From positions 1 through 52,487 of the forward strand of contig NZ_JAKDLO010000005.1 of the NCBI RefSeq assembly GCF_030452765.1: DNA of 52,487 nucleotides, written 5' to 3'. This document shows positions 18,111 through 25,951 of the stretch, one piece after another. The position numbers and the translations under genes were made by a program. The notes beneath the pieces were generated by a model. That model ran no database searches, had not been told where the DNA came from, and worked only from the letters and a program-made list of their open reading frames with translations. Position 1 is the first letter of the stretch. Each line of letters begins with the position of its first letter. This DNA comes from Intrasporangium sp. (GTDB lineage: Bacteria > Actinomycetota > Actinomycetes > Actinomycetales > Dermatophilaceae).

Positions 18111-18153
18111 CGGTGACTCAGCGGTGACGCGGCCGTGACGGCCGCACGATGAC
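18111..18153 (+). promoter_or_regulatory. Predicted SARP operator: 7-bp direct repeats at 11-bp pitch
   Basis: CGGTGAC occurs at 18111-18117 and 18122-18128 and CCGTGAC at 18133-18139, each exactly 11 bases apart (7 bp plus 4-bp spacers). A fourth, weaker CGATGAC is at 18147-18153. SARP activators are known to bind heptamer direct repeats with this pitch just upstream of the -10. The site is between the divergent DUF4157-transpeptidase gene and the eCIS operon, and a SARP gene lies 1.7 kb away. The -10 is not obvious. Confidence 0.6.
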
Positions 18154-18233
18154 ATGGAGTTGCCACGGAGCCGATCCGGGGCCGGCCTCACGGTCGGCCG
18201 GTGGCCCCGGCTGACCATGGCAGGAGGTCAGGA

Positions 18234-20924
18234 ATGTCTCAGCGAGGCGATGCCGCACCGTTGGTGACATGTGTCCTGCCGACCGGCGATCGGGCCCTGT
18301 TCGCCGCGAAGGCGTTCGAGTACTTCGCCCGCCAGACCTATGCCCGGCGCGAGCTCGTCGTCGTGGACACCGGACAGGTCCGGCTGGATCTCGCGCTGCC
18401 GCGCGGCGCCCGGGTCGTCGTCGCGGAGGCGGGCACGCCGCTCGGCCAGGCCCGCAACCTCGGAGCCGCGCAGGCGAAGGGCTCGTTCATCGCGCACTGG
18501 GACGACGACGACTGGTACGCCCCGGATCGGTTGGCCCGGCAGGTCGCCATCCTGCAGGACCAGCCTGCGCAGGTCTGCGGTGCGGGGTCGCTGCTGACGT
18601 ACCGGGTGCTGGACGGGGACGCCTGGCGTTACCGGCCGCTGCCGGGGGACGCGACCTTCGTCGCAGGCAGCACCCTGATGTATCGCAGCGCGTTCTGGCG
18701 AGAGTTCCCGCTACCGCCCCTCGACGTCGGGGAGGACGCCGCCTGGCTGGCCGGTCTGCCTGCAGGGGCCGTGGCGCCCATGAGCGACGACGGCTGGTTC
18801 GTCGCCGTAGTGCACGGGGCCAACACTGCAGCGAGGAACCTCGCCGACGAGCGGTGGTCGCCGGTCGGCATCGAGGAGGTGTCCGCACGCCTGGGCGCAG
18901 ACCGCGCCTTCTACGCCACGCTGCGGCGTGGGGGCACGCCTCCGGCGCCCGTGCACCGCCGGGAAAGCGCCATCACCGTCGTCGGTGACCTGCTCGTCTA
19001 CGACGGGCTAGGGAGCATGACCGAGTATGCCGCCCTGACGCTCGACCGGGCCGGCGCCGACGTCCGGCTGCGCCCCTTGTCGCTCGATCGCCGCAGTCTC
19101 GCCCGACGAACCCTCGAGCTGCTCGACAGACCGCCGGCCGAGGGGCCGGTGCTCTACTGGACCTGGCCCCGCGAGGAGCTGAGCACCCTCGATCACGACG
19201 AGCTGTTCGTGCGGCTCGCCTGGGAGTCGAGCCGGGTGCCCGCGAGCTGGCCCGAGGCCCTGGCCGGCTGCCGTGCGCTGGTCGTCCCGTCGGTCAGTGT
19301 CGCCGACGCGTGCATCGCCTCCGGCATCGACATTCCCGTCGTCGTGGTGCCAGACGGCGTCGACCCCCAGGTGCACCATGGCATCTCACGTCCTGAACGC
19401 ACCGGCCTGACCACCCTCGTCGTCGCGACGGTCATCCCCCGCAAGCACCTCGCCGAGGTGATCGCCTCATGGCACCTGGCCTTCGACGGCGATCCCGCAG
19501 CGCGGCTCGTCGTCAAGGCACGCTTCCAGGCCGGAGGGATCGAGGTCGACGACGATCGGATCACTGTCGTCGACACCGACGAGCCGACACGCGGCATCGC
19601 CCACTGGTACGCGCAGTCAGACGTCCTGCTCGCGCTGGGCAACGAAGGTTTCGGGCTCCCCGTCGTGGAGGCGATGGCAACGGGGCTGCCGGTGGTCGTC
19701 CTCGACAGCGAGGGCCAGCACGACGTTTGCCGCGACGCCGCGGGGCTCGTGCTGCCCGTCGTCGGCCACCCGGCCCCCTTCAACGACCCGCGCTACGGGC
19801 GCTGCGGCACCGCCTGCGTACCGGACGTCGCGGACGCGGCGCGGCAGCTTCGATGGGTCGATCGCCACCGCGACGAGGCACGCGCGCTCGGGTTGGCAGC
19901 CTCGACGTGGGCGCTTCGTCACCGCAACGTCTGGGAGCTGGGGTCGGCCGTCCTGGGGGCCATGGAGGAGCACGCGCGTCCTTCGCGCCCGCTACGTCGC
20001 CGCCGCACGTTGTGGGTGAGCAGCTGGGGGAGTCGGTGCGGGGTCAGCGAGTACGCCGGCCACCTCGTCGGCGGACTTGATCGCGCCGGCCGCAACCTGC
20101 CGCCGGTCACGGTCACCCGGCAGGCACCGGACCGGCGTGGGCTGCGCCTGCTCCACGTGCAGCACGAAGACGCCCTGTTCGACGACGCCACCCTGACGGC
20201 ATACCTCGACGGGATCGCGGAGCCGGTCGTCGTCACCGAGCACTCGGTCGGACAGGAGCCACGCCCATGGGAGGAGCGCGCCGACCTGCTCATCGCCCTC
20301 ACCGAGGAAGGTGCCCGGCGCCTCCGGGCGCGCCTCGACGAGGGCAAGGTGGCGCACCTGCCGCACGGATGCCCGACGTGGTTCCCGGAACGGAAGCGGC
20401 GGCGGGGCAGGGTGATCGGCTCGTTCGGCCTGCTCGCTCCGTACAAGGGGTTCACCGCCCTGGCGACTGCGGTGGGAAGCCTGCCGGGGGCCGAGCTCGT
20501 CCTCTACAGCCACCCGCGGTCGAGTGAGGACGCCGCCCGCTTCGAGCGGACGGTGGCCGGGCTCCCCGTTCGATGGCACCAGGAGTGGCTCCCGGCGCGC
20601 GACGCCGCAACTGCGCTCGCGGCCGAGTGCGACGCCTTGGCCCTGTGGTACGAGGCCGCGCCGGTCGCCGCGGCGAGCGGTGCGGCGCGCGTCGCGCTCG
20701 CGACCGGCGTACCCGTCCTCACGTCCCCCACGGCATGGTTCGCCGACCTTCGCCATGTCACCCACCAGCCCGATGACCTCGTCGAGGGAATCGGACGGAT
20801 GCTGGAGGACACCAGCCTGCGCGACCGGCTCAGCCTCGCAGCCCGCGAGTACTGCCACGCGCACTCCTGGCGGCGCATCGCCGCCGAACAAGCGACCCTG
20901 TGGCAATCCGTCGAATCCGCTTAG
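18234..20924 (+). CDS. Multi-module glycosyltransferase (GT2 + GT4 + GT4-like)
   Basis: 896 residues from the ATG at 18234, after an excellent AGGAGGTCA box. Module 1 (about 8-230) is a GT-A family 2 domain: LVTCVLPTGDRALF, LGQARNLGAAQAKG and the metal-binding WDDDDW at 89-94. Module 2 (about 255-580) is GT-B family 4-like, with VVVPDGVDP, ATVIPRKHL and an EX7E motif (EGFGLPVVEAMATG, about 472). Module 3 (about 595-890) is a second GT-B-like unit beginning WVSSWGSRCGVSEYAGHL. The gene ends 10 bases before the sheath gene with a shared Shine-Dalgarno region, so it is the first gene of the eCIS operon. Sugar and acceptor are unknown; modification of particle proteins is an inference. Confidence 0.85.
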   Translation: MSQRGDAAPLVTCVLPTGDRALFAAKAFEYFARQTYARRELVVVDTGQVRLDLALPRGARVVVAEAGTPLGQARNLGAAQAKGSFIAHWDDDDWYAPDRLARQVAILQDQPAQVCGAGSLLTYRVLDGDAWRYRPLPGDATFVAGSTLMYRSAFWREFPLPPLDVGEDAAWLAGLPAGAVAPMSDDGWFVAVVHGANTAARNLADERWSPVGIEEVSARLGADRAFYATLRRGGTPPAPVHRRESAITVVGDLLVYDGLGSMTEYAALTLDRAGADVRLRPLSLDRRSLARRTLELLDRPPAEGPVLYWTWPREELSTLDHDELFVRLAWESSRVPASWPEALAGCRALVVPSVSVADACIASGIDIPVVVVPDGVDPQVHHGISRPERTGLTTLVVATVIPRKHLAEVIASWHLAFDGDPAARLVVKARFQAGGIEVDDDRITVVDTDEPTRGIAHWYAQSDVLLALGNEGFGLPVVEAMATGLPVVVLDSEGQHDVCRDAAGLVLPVVGHPAPFNDPRYGRCGTACVPDVADAARQLRWVDRHRDEARALGLAASTWALRHRNVWELGSAVLGAMEEHARPSRPLRRRRTLWVSSWGSRCGVSEYAGHLVGGLDRAGRNLPPVTVTRQAPDRRGLRLLHVQHEDALFDDATLTAYLDGIAEPVVVTEHSVGQEPRPWEERADLLIALTEEGARRLRARLDEGKVAHLPHGCPTWFPERKRRRGRVIGSFGLLAPYKGFTALATAVGSLPGAELVLYSHPRSSEDAARFERTVAGLPVRWHQEWLPARDAATALAAECDALALWYEAAPVAAASGAARVALATGVPVLTSPTAWFADLRHVTHQPDDLVEGIGRMLEDTSLRDRLSLAAREYCHAHSWRRIAAEQATLWQSVESA

Positions 20925-20934
20925 GAGAGAGCAC

Positions 20935-22524
20935 ATGCCATCGACGTTCACCTACCCGGGCATCTATGTCGAGGAGATCCCGAGCGGCGTACATCCCATC
21001 GTCGGCGCGAGCACGTCGGACACGGCCTTCGTCGACTACTTCCCGCGAGGTCCGGTCGGCGTGGCGACCCGGGTCACCAGCCTCGAGGAGGTCACGGCCA
21101 CGTTCGGCGGCCTCGACGCCACGAGCGAGGCCAGCTACGGCATCCAGGCCTTCTTCCTCAACGGGGGGCAGGTGGCGTGGGTCGTGCGCGTGGTGCCGGC
21201 GGCCAACCCGCCGAGCGCGACCTCGACCCTGACCGGAGGGTCGCCTCCCCAGAACACGCTGGCCGTGAGCGCCTCCAGCCCCGGATCCTGGGGAAAGCGC
21301 GTCCAGGTGGCCGCGACCCAGACGGTGCCGGCGGTCGCGGGACGGTTCAACCTGTTCGTCCGCGAGGTGGTCGTGGAGGAAGGCGGACCACGGGTCGTCT
21401 CGTCCGAGGTGCATCGCAACCTGAGCATGTCGACCACCAGCCCGTTCTACGCACCGTCGGTCGTCAACTCGTCCTCCGCGCTGATCTCCCTTGACGACCT
21501 CGACCTCGGGCAGCCGCCGACCGCAGTGGCGCCCGGCGCCAACGGCGACCCGCCCGACGCTGCCTGGAGTCCGCTCTCGACGGTCTCGGACACGCAGGTC
21601 TACGACACGGCCGGCGCGGCCGTCCCGGCGTTCGCCGGAGCGCTGTCCGCCGCTCTGCCGGCGCTCGAGCGGATCGAGCCGTTCCGCGCCAGCATCCTCT
21701 GCGTCCCGGCCACCCCCCGGCTCACCCTCGCGGACGCCAAGACCGTCATCGACGCCGCGGCCGCGTTTGCGGGTCGACGGCGAGCCGTGCTGCTGGTGGA
21801 CCCGCCCCGCAGCACCCAGGTGGCCAGCGCCGCGGCGATGCAGGGCTGGGTCGGCGGCAGCACAGGGCCGGCCGGCACGCCCAACGCGGCCGTGTACTTC
21901 CCGGGGATCCAGGTCTCCGACCCGCTCGACGGCAACCGACCGCGTGAGATCGGCCCGTCGGGGGCCGTCGCCGGCATCTACGCTCGCACCGACGTATCGC
22001 GCGGGGTGTGGAAGGCACCGGCGGGCATCGACGCCGGGCTGCGCGGTGCGGTGCTCGCGCGCACGGTCAACGAGTCCGACAGCGCCCGCCTCAACCCGCT
22101 CGGCGTCAACGTGCTGCGCACCCTGCCCGTCATCGGCAACGTGGTCTGGGGAGCCCGCACGTTGTTCGGTGCCGACCAACGGGCGAGCGAGTGGAAGTAC
22201 GTATCGGTGCGCCGCACGGCCTTCCACATCGAGAGCAGCCTCGCCGACGGTCTCGGCTGGGTCGTGTTCGAGCCGAACGACGAGCCGTTGTGGGCCCAGA
22301 TCCGCCTCAACGTCGGCTCGTTCATGCAGGACCTGTTCCGGCAGGGGGCCTTCCAGGGCAGCACGCCTCGCGAGGCCTACCTCGTCAAGTGCGACCGCAC
22401 GACGACGACGCAGAGCGACATCGACAGGGGCGTGGTCAACATCCTCGTCGGTTTCGCCCCCCTGAAGCCGGCGGAGTTCGTCGTCATCCGTATCCAGCAG
22501 CTCGCCGGCCAGGCGCAGGCGTGA
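20935..22524 (+). CDS. eCIS contractile sheath protein
   Basis: 529 residues. The N-terminus FTYPGIYVEEIPSGVHPI and the TAFVDYFPRGPVGVATRVTS segment are hallmarks of the phage tail sheath/Afp2-Pvc2 family. A conserved C-terminal domain (about 395-525) includes NEPLWAQIRLNVGSFMQDL-type sequence (NDEPLWAQIRLNVGSFMQDL) and ends in the handshake-type strand KPAEFVVIRIQQLAG. It forms the contractile outer tube that drives the inner tube through a target membrane. The RBS is AGGAGAG. Only one sheath gene is present, whereas Afp and PVC have two or three. Confidence 0.95.
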   Translation: MPSTFTYPGIYVEEIPSGVHPIVGASTSDTAFVDYFPRGPVGVATRVTSLEEVTATFGGLDATSEASYGIQAFFLNGGQVAWVVRVVPAANPPSATSTLTGGSPPQNTLAVSASSPGSWGKRVQVAATQTVPAVAGRFNLFVREVVVEEGGPRVVSSEVHRNLSMSTTSPFYAPSVVNSSSALISLDDLDLGQPPTAVAPGANGDPPDAAWSPLSTVSDTQVYDTAGAAVPAFAGALSAALPALERIEPFRASILCVPATPRLTLADAKTVIDAAAAFAGRRRAVLLVDPPRSTQVASAAAMQGWVGGSTGPAGTPNAAVYFPGIQVSDPLDGNRPREIGPSGAVAGIYARTDVSRGVWKAPAGIDAGLRGAVLARTVNESDSARLNPLGVNVLRTLPVIGNVVWGARTLFGADQRASEWKYVSVRRTAFHIESSLADGLGWVVFEPNDEPLWAQIRLNVGSFMQDLFRQGAFQGSTPREAYLVKCDRTTTTQSDIDRGVVNILVGFAPLKPAEFVVIRIQQLAGQAQA

Positions 22525-22537
22525 GGGAGAGGAAGCC

Positions 22538-23065
22538 ATGGCCGAGTTCAGTGTCAACACCTCGCGGTTCGATCCGTACAAGAACTTCAAGTTCCGCGTG
22601 AAGTGGGATGGTCGCTACGTGGCGGGTGTCTCGAAGGTCGGGGCCCTCAAGCGGACGACCGACGTCGTCAAGCACCGCAGCGGGGGCGACCCCAGCTCGA
22701 GCCGGAAGTCCGTCGGCCGCACCGAGTATGACGCCATCAGCCTCGAGCGGGGCGTCACGCACGACCCCGAGTTCGAGAAGTGGGCGAACAAGGTGTGGAA
22801 CTACGGCGCGGGCCTCGGTTCCGAGGTCTCGCTGAAGGACTTCCGCAAGGACGTCATCCTCGAGGTCTACAACGAGGCCGGCCAGCTCGCCATCGCCTAC
22901 AAGATCTATCGCTGCTGGGTCTCCGAGTACCAGGCACTTCCGGACCTCGACGCCAACGCGAACGCCGTCGCCATCCAGCACATCAAGCTGGAGAACGAGG
23001 GATGGGAGCGCGACCAGGAGGTCACCGAGCCCACCGAGCCGACGTTCACCAACCCGTCGACCTGA
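22538..23065 (+). CDS. eCIS inner tube protein (gp19/Hcp-like)
   Basis: 175 residues. The phage T4 gp19-like tube family pattern is clear: DPYKNFKFRVKWDGRYVAGVSKVGALKR at the start, RKSVGRTEYDAISLERGVTHDPEFEKW, then KDVILEVYNEAGQLAIAYKIYRCWVSEYQALPDLDANANAVAIQHIKLENEGWER. Hexamers stack to form the rigid tube whose lumen may hold payloads. The RBS GAGGAAG precedes the ATG, and the stop overlaps the next start (TGATG). There is a single copy. Confidence 0.95.
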   Translation: MAEFSVNTSRFDPYKNFKFRVKWDGRYVAGVSKVGALKRTTDVVKHRSGGDPSSSRKSVGRTEYDAISLERGVTHDPEFEKWANKVWNYGAGLGSEVSLKDFRKDVILEVYNEAGQLAIAYKIYRCWVSEYQALPDLDANANAVAIQHIKLENEGWERDQEVTEPTEPTFTNPST

Positions 23066-23817
23066 TGCGTACCGTCGCGGCCGACACGCTGCTCTCCCAC
23101 TGGGAGAACGGCCGCGGCCGCACGCCCGCTGCCCGGGCGCTCGACCTGCTCGTCGCCGTCTCACGGGATGCGTCGAGCGACGAGCCGCCGTGGTCGGTGT
23201 GGGGCCGCGATCCCGGGCCGTGGACCGTCGGACACCGGGATGCTGCTCTCCTGTCGCTGCGTGCCTCGACCCTCGGGCCGACGCTCGATGCGGTCGCGGC
23301 GTGCCCGGCATGCGGTGAGCCGGCGGAGCTCGAGCTCGATGCCGCAGACCTCGTCGAGCGTGCCGAGGGCCCTGTGGCGACGCCGCTCACCGTCCGGGCC
23401 GGGGGGCACGTGGTGCGGTGTCACGTGCCCACGGCCGCCGACCTCGCGGCGGTGACCAGCACGGGTCCGGAGTCCGTGGACGACCTCTTCACCACGTGTG
23501 TGGAAAGCGCGACCACCGCCGGCCGGACCGTGACCGCGAAGGATCTCCCGCTCCGGGTTCGCGCAGCGGTCGAGTCGGCCCTCGAGCAGGCCGGTGCGGA
23601 CGCCGAGACGACGCTGTCGCTCTCGTGCCCTGGCTGCGACCACCGATGGGTCGCAGCGCTCGACCCGGCCGCGTTCGTGTGCGCCGAGCTCGACCGTGAG
23701 GCCTTCGCGCTGGCCCGCGAGGTGCGCGCGCTGGCGATGACCTACGGGTGGTCCGAGCGAGACATCCTCGCGATGCGCCCGTCCCGTCGCCGGCTCTACC
23801 TGGAGGCGGACCGGTGA
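23065..23817 (+). CDS. T4-type baseplate hub assembly chaperone-like protein with zinc-ribbon cysteines
   Basis: 250 residues. The C-terminal ALAMTYGWSERDILAMRPSRRRLYLEA resembles the end of the T4_baseplate (PF12322-type) proteins that sit after the tube gene in eCIS loci. Two CxxC pairs (Cys80/Cys83 in CPACGE and Cys188/Cys191 in CPGCDH) are spaced as for a split zinc ribbon. No membrane segment. The start overlaps the tube stop and the stop overlaps the next GTG, so translation is coupled. Assigned to baseplate assembly by family resemblance and position; biochemical role not established. Confidence 0.7.
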   Translation: MRTVAADTLLSHWENGRGRTPAARALDLLVAVSRDASSDEPPWSVWGRDPGPWTVGHRDAALLSLRASTLGPTLDAVAACPACGEPAELELDAADLVERAEGPVATPLTVRAGGHVVRCHVPTAADLAAVTSTGPESVDDLFTTCVESATTAGRTVTAKDLPLRVRAAVESALEQAGADAETTLSLSCPGCDHRWVAALDPAAFVCAELDREAFALAREVRALAMTYGWSERDILAMRPSRRRLYLEADR

Positions 23818-24743
23818 GCAGCTACCTGCAGCGGCTCGCAGCGCGCGCGACCGGCACCGTGCCGTATGCCGCCGCGCCTCGAGTTCGGTCGCGGTTCGAG
23901 CCGACTCCATTGCCACCCGCCTCGTATGTCGGCGCGGCACGTCCCCCGGTCCCCGACTTCGCCACCGCTGTCGTCGACGAGGACGGGGGCCCAGCGCCGA
24001 CCGAGGCGGCCCTCGTGGGCATCCCGGCGGATGTCGTTACGCCTCTGGCTGGCCCGGCAGCGCCGGCCCTGCCCTCGGCTGCGGCACGTGGCCACCGTGA
24101 CCCGGCTCTGCGCCCTGAGGTCGGTGACCGGCTCACGGCATACGTCGACGGCGAGGTCGCCGGCGGATCTGGGTCGCCCGAGCCCGACCCACTGGCTGCG
24201 CGGGCCGTGTCCGCGTCCGAGCGCCCCGAGCCGAGCCCGTCGCCGCGTCCTGCCCGGCGATCCCCACGGCGCGACCCGGGTGGGGACGACCCGCCGTCCT
24301 CGGACGGGTCGCCCGATCCGGTCGACGACCCCAGCGGCAGGGCCGTGACGGGACGTGCGTCCACACGCTGGAGCGAGGACCCGGGGCCCGCTGCCGGCGC
24401 GCGGCGGGAGGCCCCGGCATCCGCGGACCGGTCCGTCGACGAGCCGTCCGACGGCCCCGGGCTCGTCAGTGCGCGCGGTGACCCGTCGCCCCGTCCGGTC
24501 GCACCGCGCGAGACGAGCCCTGCGCCGACGTGGTCGGCCGCTCCCACCCCGGGCCGCGAGGCCGGCGCGCTCGACACGGTGCCCGGGCCGGCGGCAGGCG
24601 GTGAGCCCGCCGTGACGGTGCACATCGGGCGAGTCGTCGTCCGCCCAGACCCCGCGCCCGCGAGCCCGGTGCGACCCTCGCGCTCGCCGGCGGCGCTGCT
24701 TCCGCCGCTGGCCGACTACCTGCGCGAAGGGAGGGCACGGTGA
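23814..24743 (+). CDS. Disordered Pro/Ser/Asp/Arg-rich eCIS-associated protein
   Basis: 309 residues from a GTG that overlaps the previous stop (GTGA). A short N-terminal segment (SSYLQRLAARATG) and a C-terminal motif (VTVHIGRVVVRPD, then PLADYLREGRA) flank some 230 residues of low-complexity Pro/Ser/Asp/Arg sequence predicted to be disordered. The C-terminal IGRVVVR ... L-DYL pattern recurs, to my knowledge, in eCIS proteins at this position, where the role is unknown. A tether, chaperone or length-determining function is speculation. Confidence 0.6.
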   Translation: MSSYLQRLAARATGTVPYAAAPRVRSRFEPTPLPPASYVGAARPPVPDFATAVVDEDGGPAPTEAALVGIPADVVTPLAGPAAPALPSAAARGHRDPALRPEVGDRLTAYVDGEVAGGSGSPEPDPLAARAVSASERPEPSPSPRPARRSPRRDPGGDDPPSSDGSPDPVDDPSGRAVTGRASTRWSEDPGPAAGARREAPASADRSVDEPSDGPGLVSARGDPSPRPVAPRETSPAPTWSAAPTPGREAGALDTVPGPAAGGEPAVTVHIGRVVVRPDPAPASPVRPSRSPAALLPPLADYLREGRAR

Positions 24744-25951
24744 GCAACTTCCTGGCAGTCGCGACGGTCACCGCGGCCATCGAGCGTCTTCTGCAGGCGG
24801 CCGTCGAGCAGGACGTGGCCGGAGCCAAGGTCGTCCTCGACCGGCCCGACACGAAGAAGACCGGCCCGATCGTCAACGTGTTCCTCTACCAGGCGGTCCC
24901 CAACCCCGCGCTGACCAACGCCGACCTGCCGGCCAGACGCGTCGACGGGTCGCTTGCTCGACGCCCACGGACCGTGCTCGACCTGCACTACCTGCTGACC
25001 TTCCACGGCAACGACGGTGAGCTCGAGCCGCAACGCCTCTATGGCAGCGTGATCCGGACCTTCACGGCCCGCCCGGTGCTGACGCGCGCCCTCGTCAACG
25101 CCGTCGTGGCCCAGGCCGGGACCAACCCGCCCAAGCACCCCTCGCTCGTCGACTCGGACCTGGCCGACGCCGAGGAGGTCTGCCGGATCAGCCCGCTGGC
25201 GATGGACGTGGAGCAGATGTCCCGCCTCTGGGCCGAGTTCCCCCAGGCCGCCTATGTCCTCAGCAGCGCCTGGACCGCGTCGCCGGTCGTCATCGAGTCC
25301 ACGGACACGCCGATGCCGTCCGCCCCCGTCCTCCGCAGCGCGCTGACGACGACCCTCCTGCGCCACCCCGCCATCGAGTCGGTCGAGCCGGTCACCGACC
25401 CACTCGCTCCGCTGACCGCGGGAACCGCCTGGCGGATCCGGGGCACCCAGCTGCGCGGCGACGACACCGTCGTGCGCGTCGCGGGTCAGGCGCTCGTGCC
25501 GACGTTCGCCTCGCCGACCGAGCTGCGCGTCGACGTCGCCCCGCCCAGCGCGCTGCGGGCCGGACGGGTAGCCGTGGAGGTCGTGCACCAGGCACTCGTC
25601 GGCGATCCTGCAGAGGTGCGCGGCGAGCAGGCCAGCGCGGTCCGTCCGGTGTCGTTGTGCCCGCAGGTCCTCACCGCGACCGCGGCAGGGGGCAACGTCG
25701 ACGTCACGACCGACGTGCCCGTGCGCCGCGGGCAACGGGTCGGCCTGCGGCTGCTCGCCCCGGCGACCGGCGAGGTCGTGCGGACGCTGCCGCTGACCGT
25801 GGCCGACGCCGACTCGACCGCCCTCAGCCTGCCCTTCCCGAGTGGCCTGAGCGGGAGCCACGCCGTCATCGTCGTGGTGGACGCGGCGGACAGCCCCCTC
25901 GACCGCGACCAGAGCGGTGCGATCGTCGGGCCTCTGGTGAACCTGCCATGA
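24740..25951 (+). CDS. DUF4255-type protein (Afp16/Pvc16-like tail terminator)
   Basis: 403 residues from a GTG overlapping the previous stop. Residues about 1-190 match the DUF4255/Pvc16_N pattern (VTAAIERLLQ, TGPIVNVFLYQAVPNPAL, DLHYLLTFHGNDGELEPQRLYGS, MDVEQMSRLWAEFPQAAYVLSSAWTASPVVIES). In Afp/PVC this protein caps the tube and sheath and fixes their end. The remaining ~200 residues contain Ig/TIG-like beta segments (about 215-300) and are longer than the minimal family member. It precedes the ATPase gene with an ATGA overlap. Confidence 0.85.
   Translation: MSNFLAVATVTAAIERLLQAAVEQDVAGAKVVLDRPDTKKTGPIVNVFLYQAVPNPALTNADLPARRVDGSLARRPRTVLDLHYLLTFHGNDGELEPQRLYGSVIRTFTARPVLTRALVNAVVAQAGTNPPKHPSLVDSDLADAEEVCRISPLAMDVEQMSRLWAEFPQAAYVLSSAWTASPVVIESTDTPMPSAPVLRSALTTTLLRHPAIESVEPVTDPLAPLTAGTAWRIRGTQLRGDDTVVRVAGQALVPTFASPTELRVDVAPPSALRAGRVAVEVVHQALVGDPAEVRGEQASAVRPVSLCPQVLTATAAGGNVDVTTDVPVRRGQRVGLRLLAPATGEVVRTLPLTVADADSTALSLPFPSGLSGSHAVIVVVDAADSPLDRDQSGAIVGPLVNLP

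Noticed and set aside
20830-22590. 586-codon minus-strand frame opposite the sheath gene
   Set aside because: Shadow of the sheath gene; composition typical of antisense GC-rich frames.
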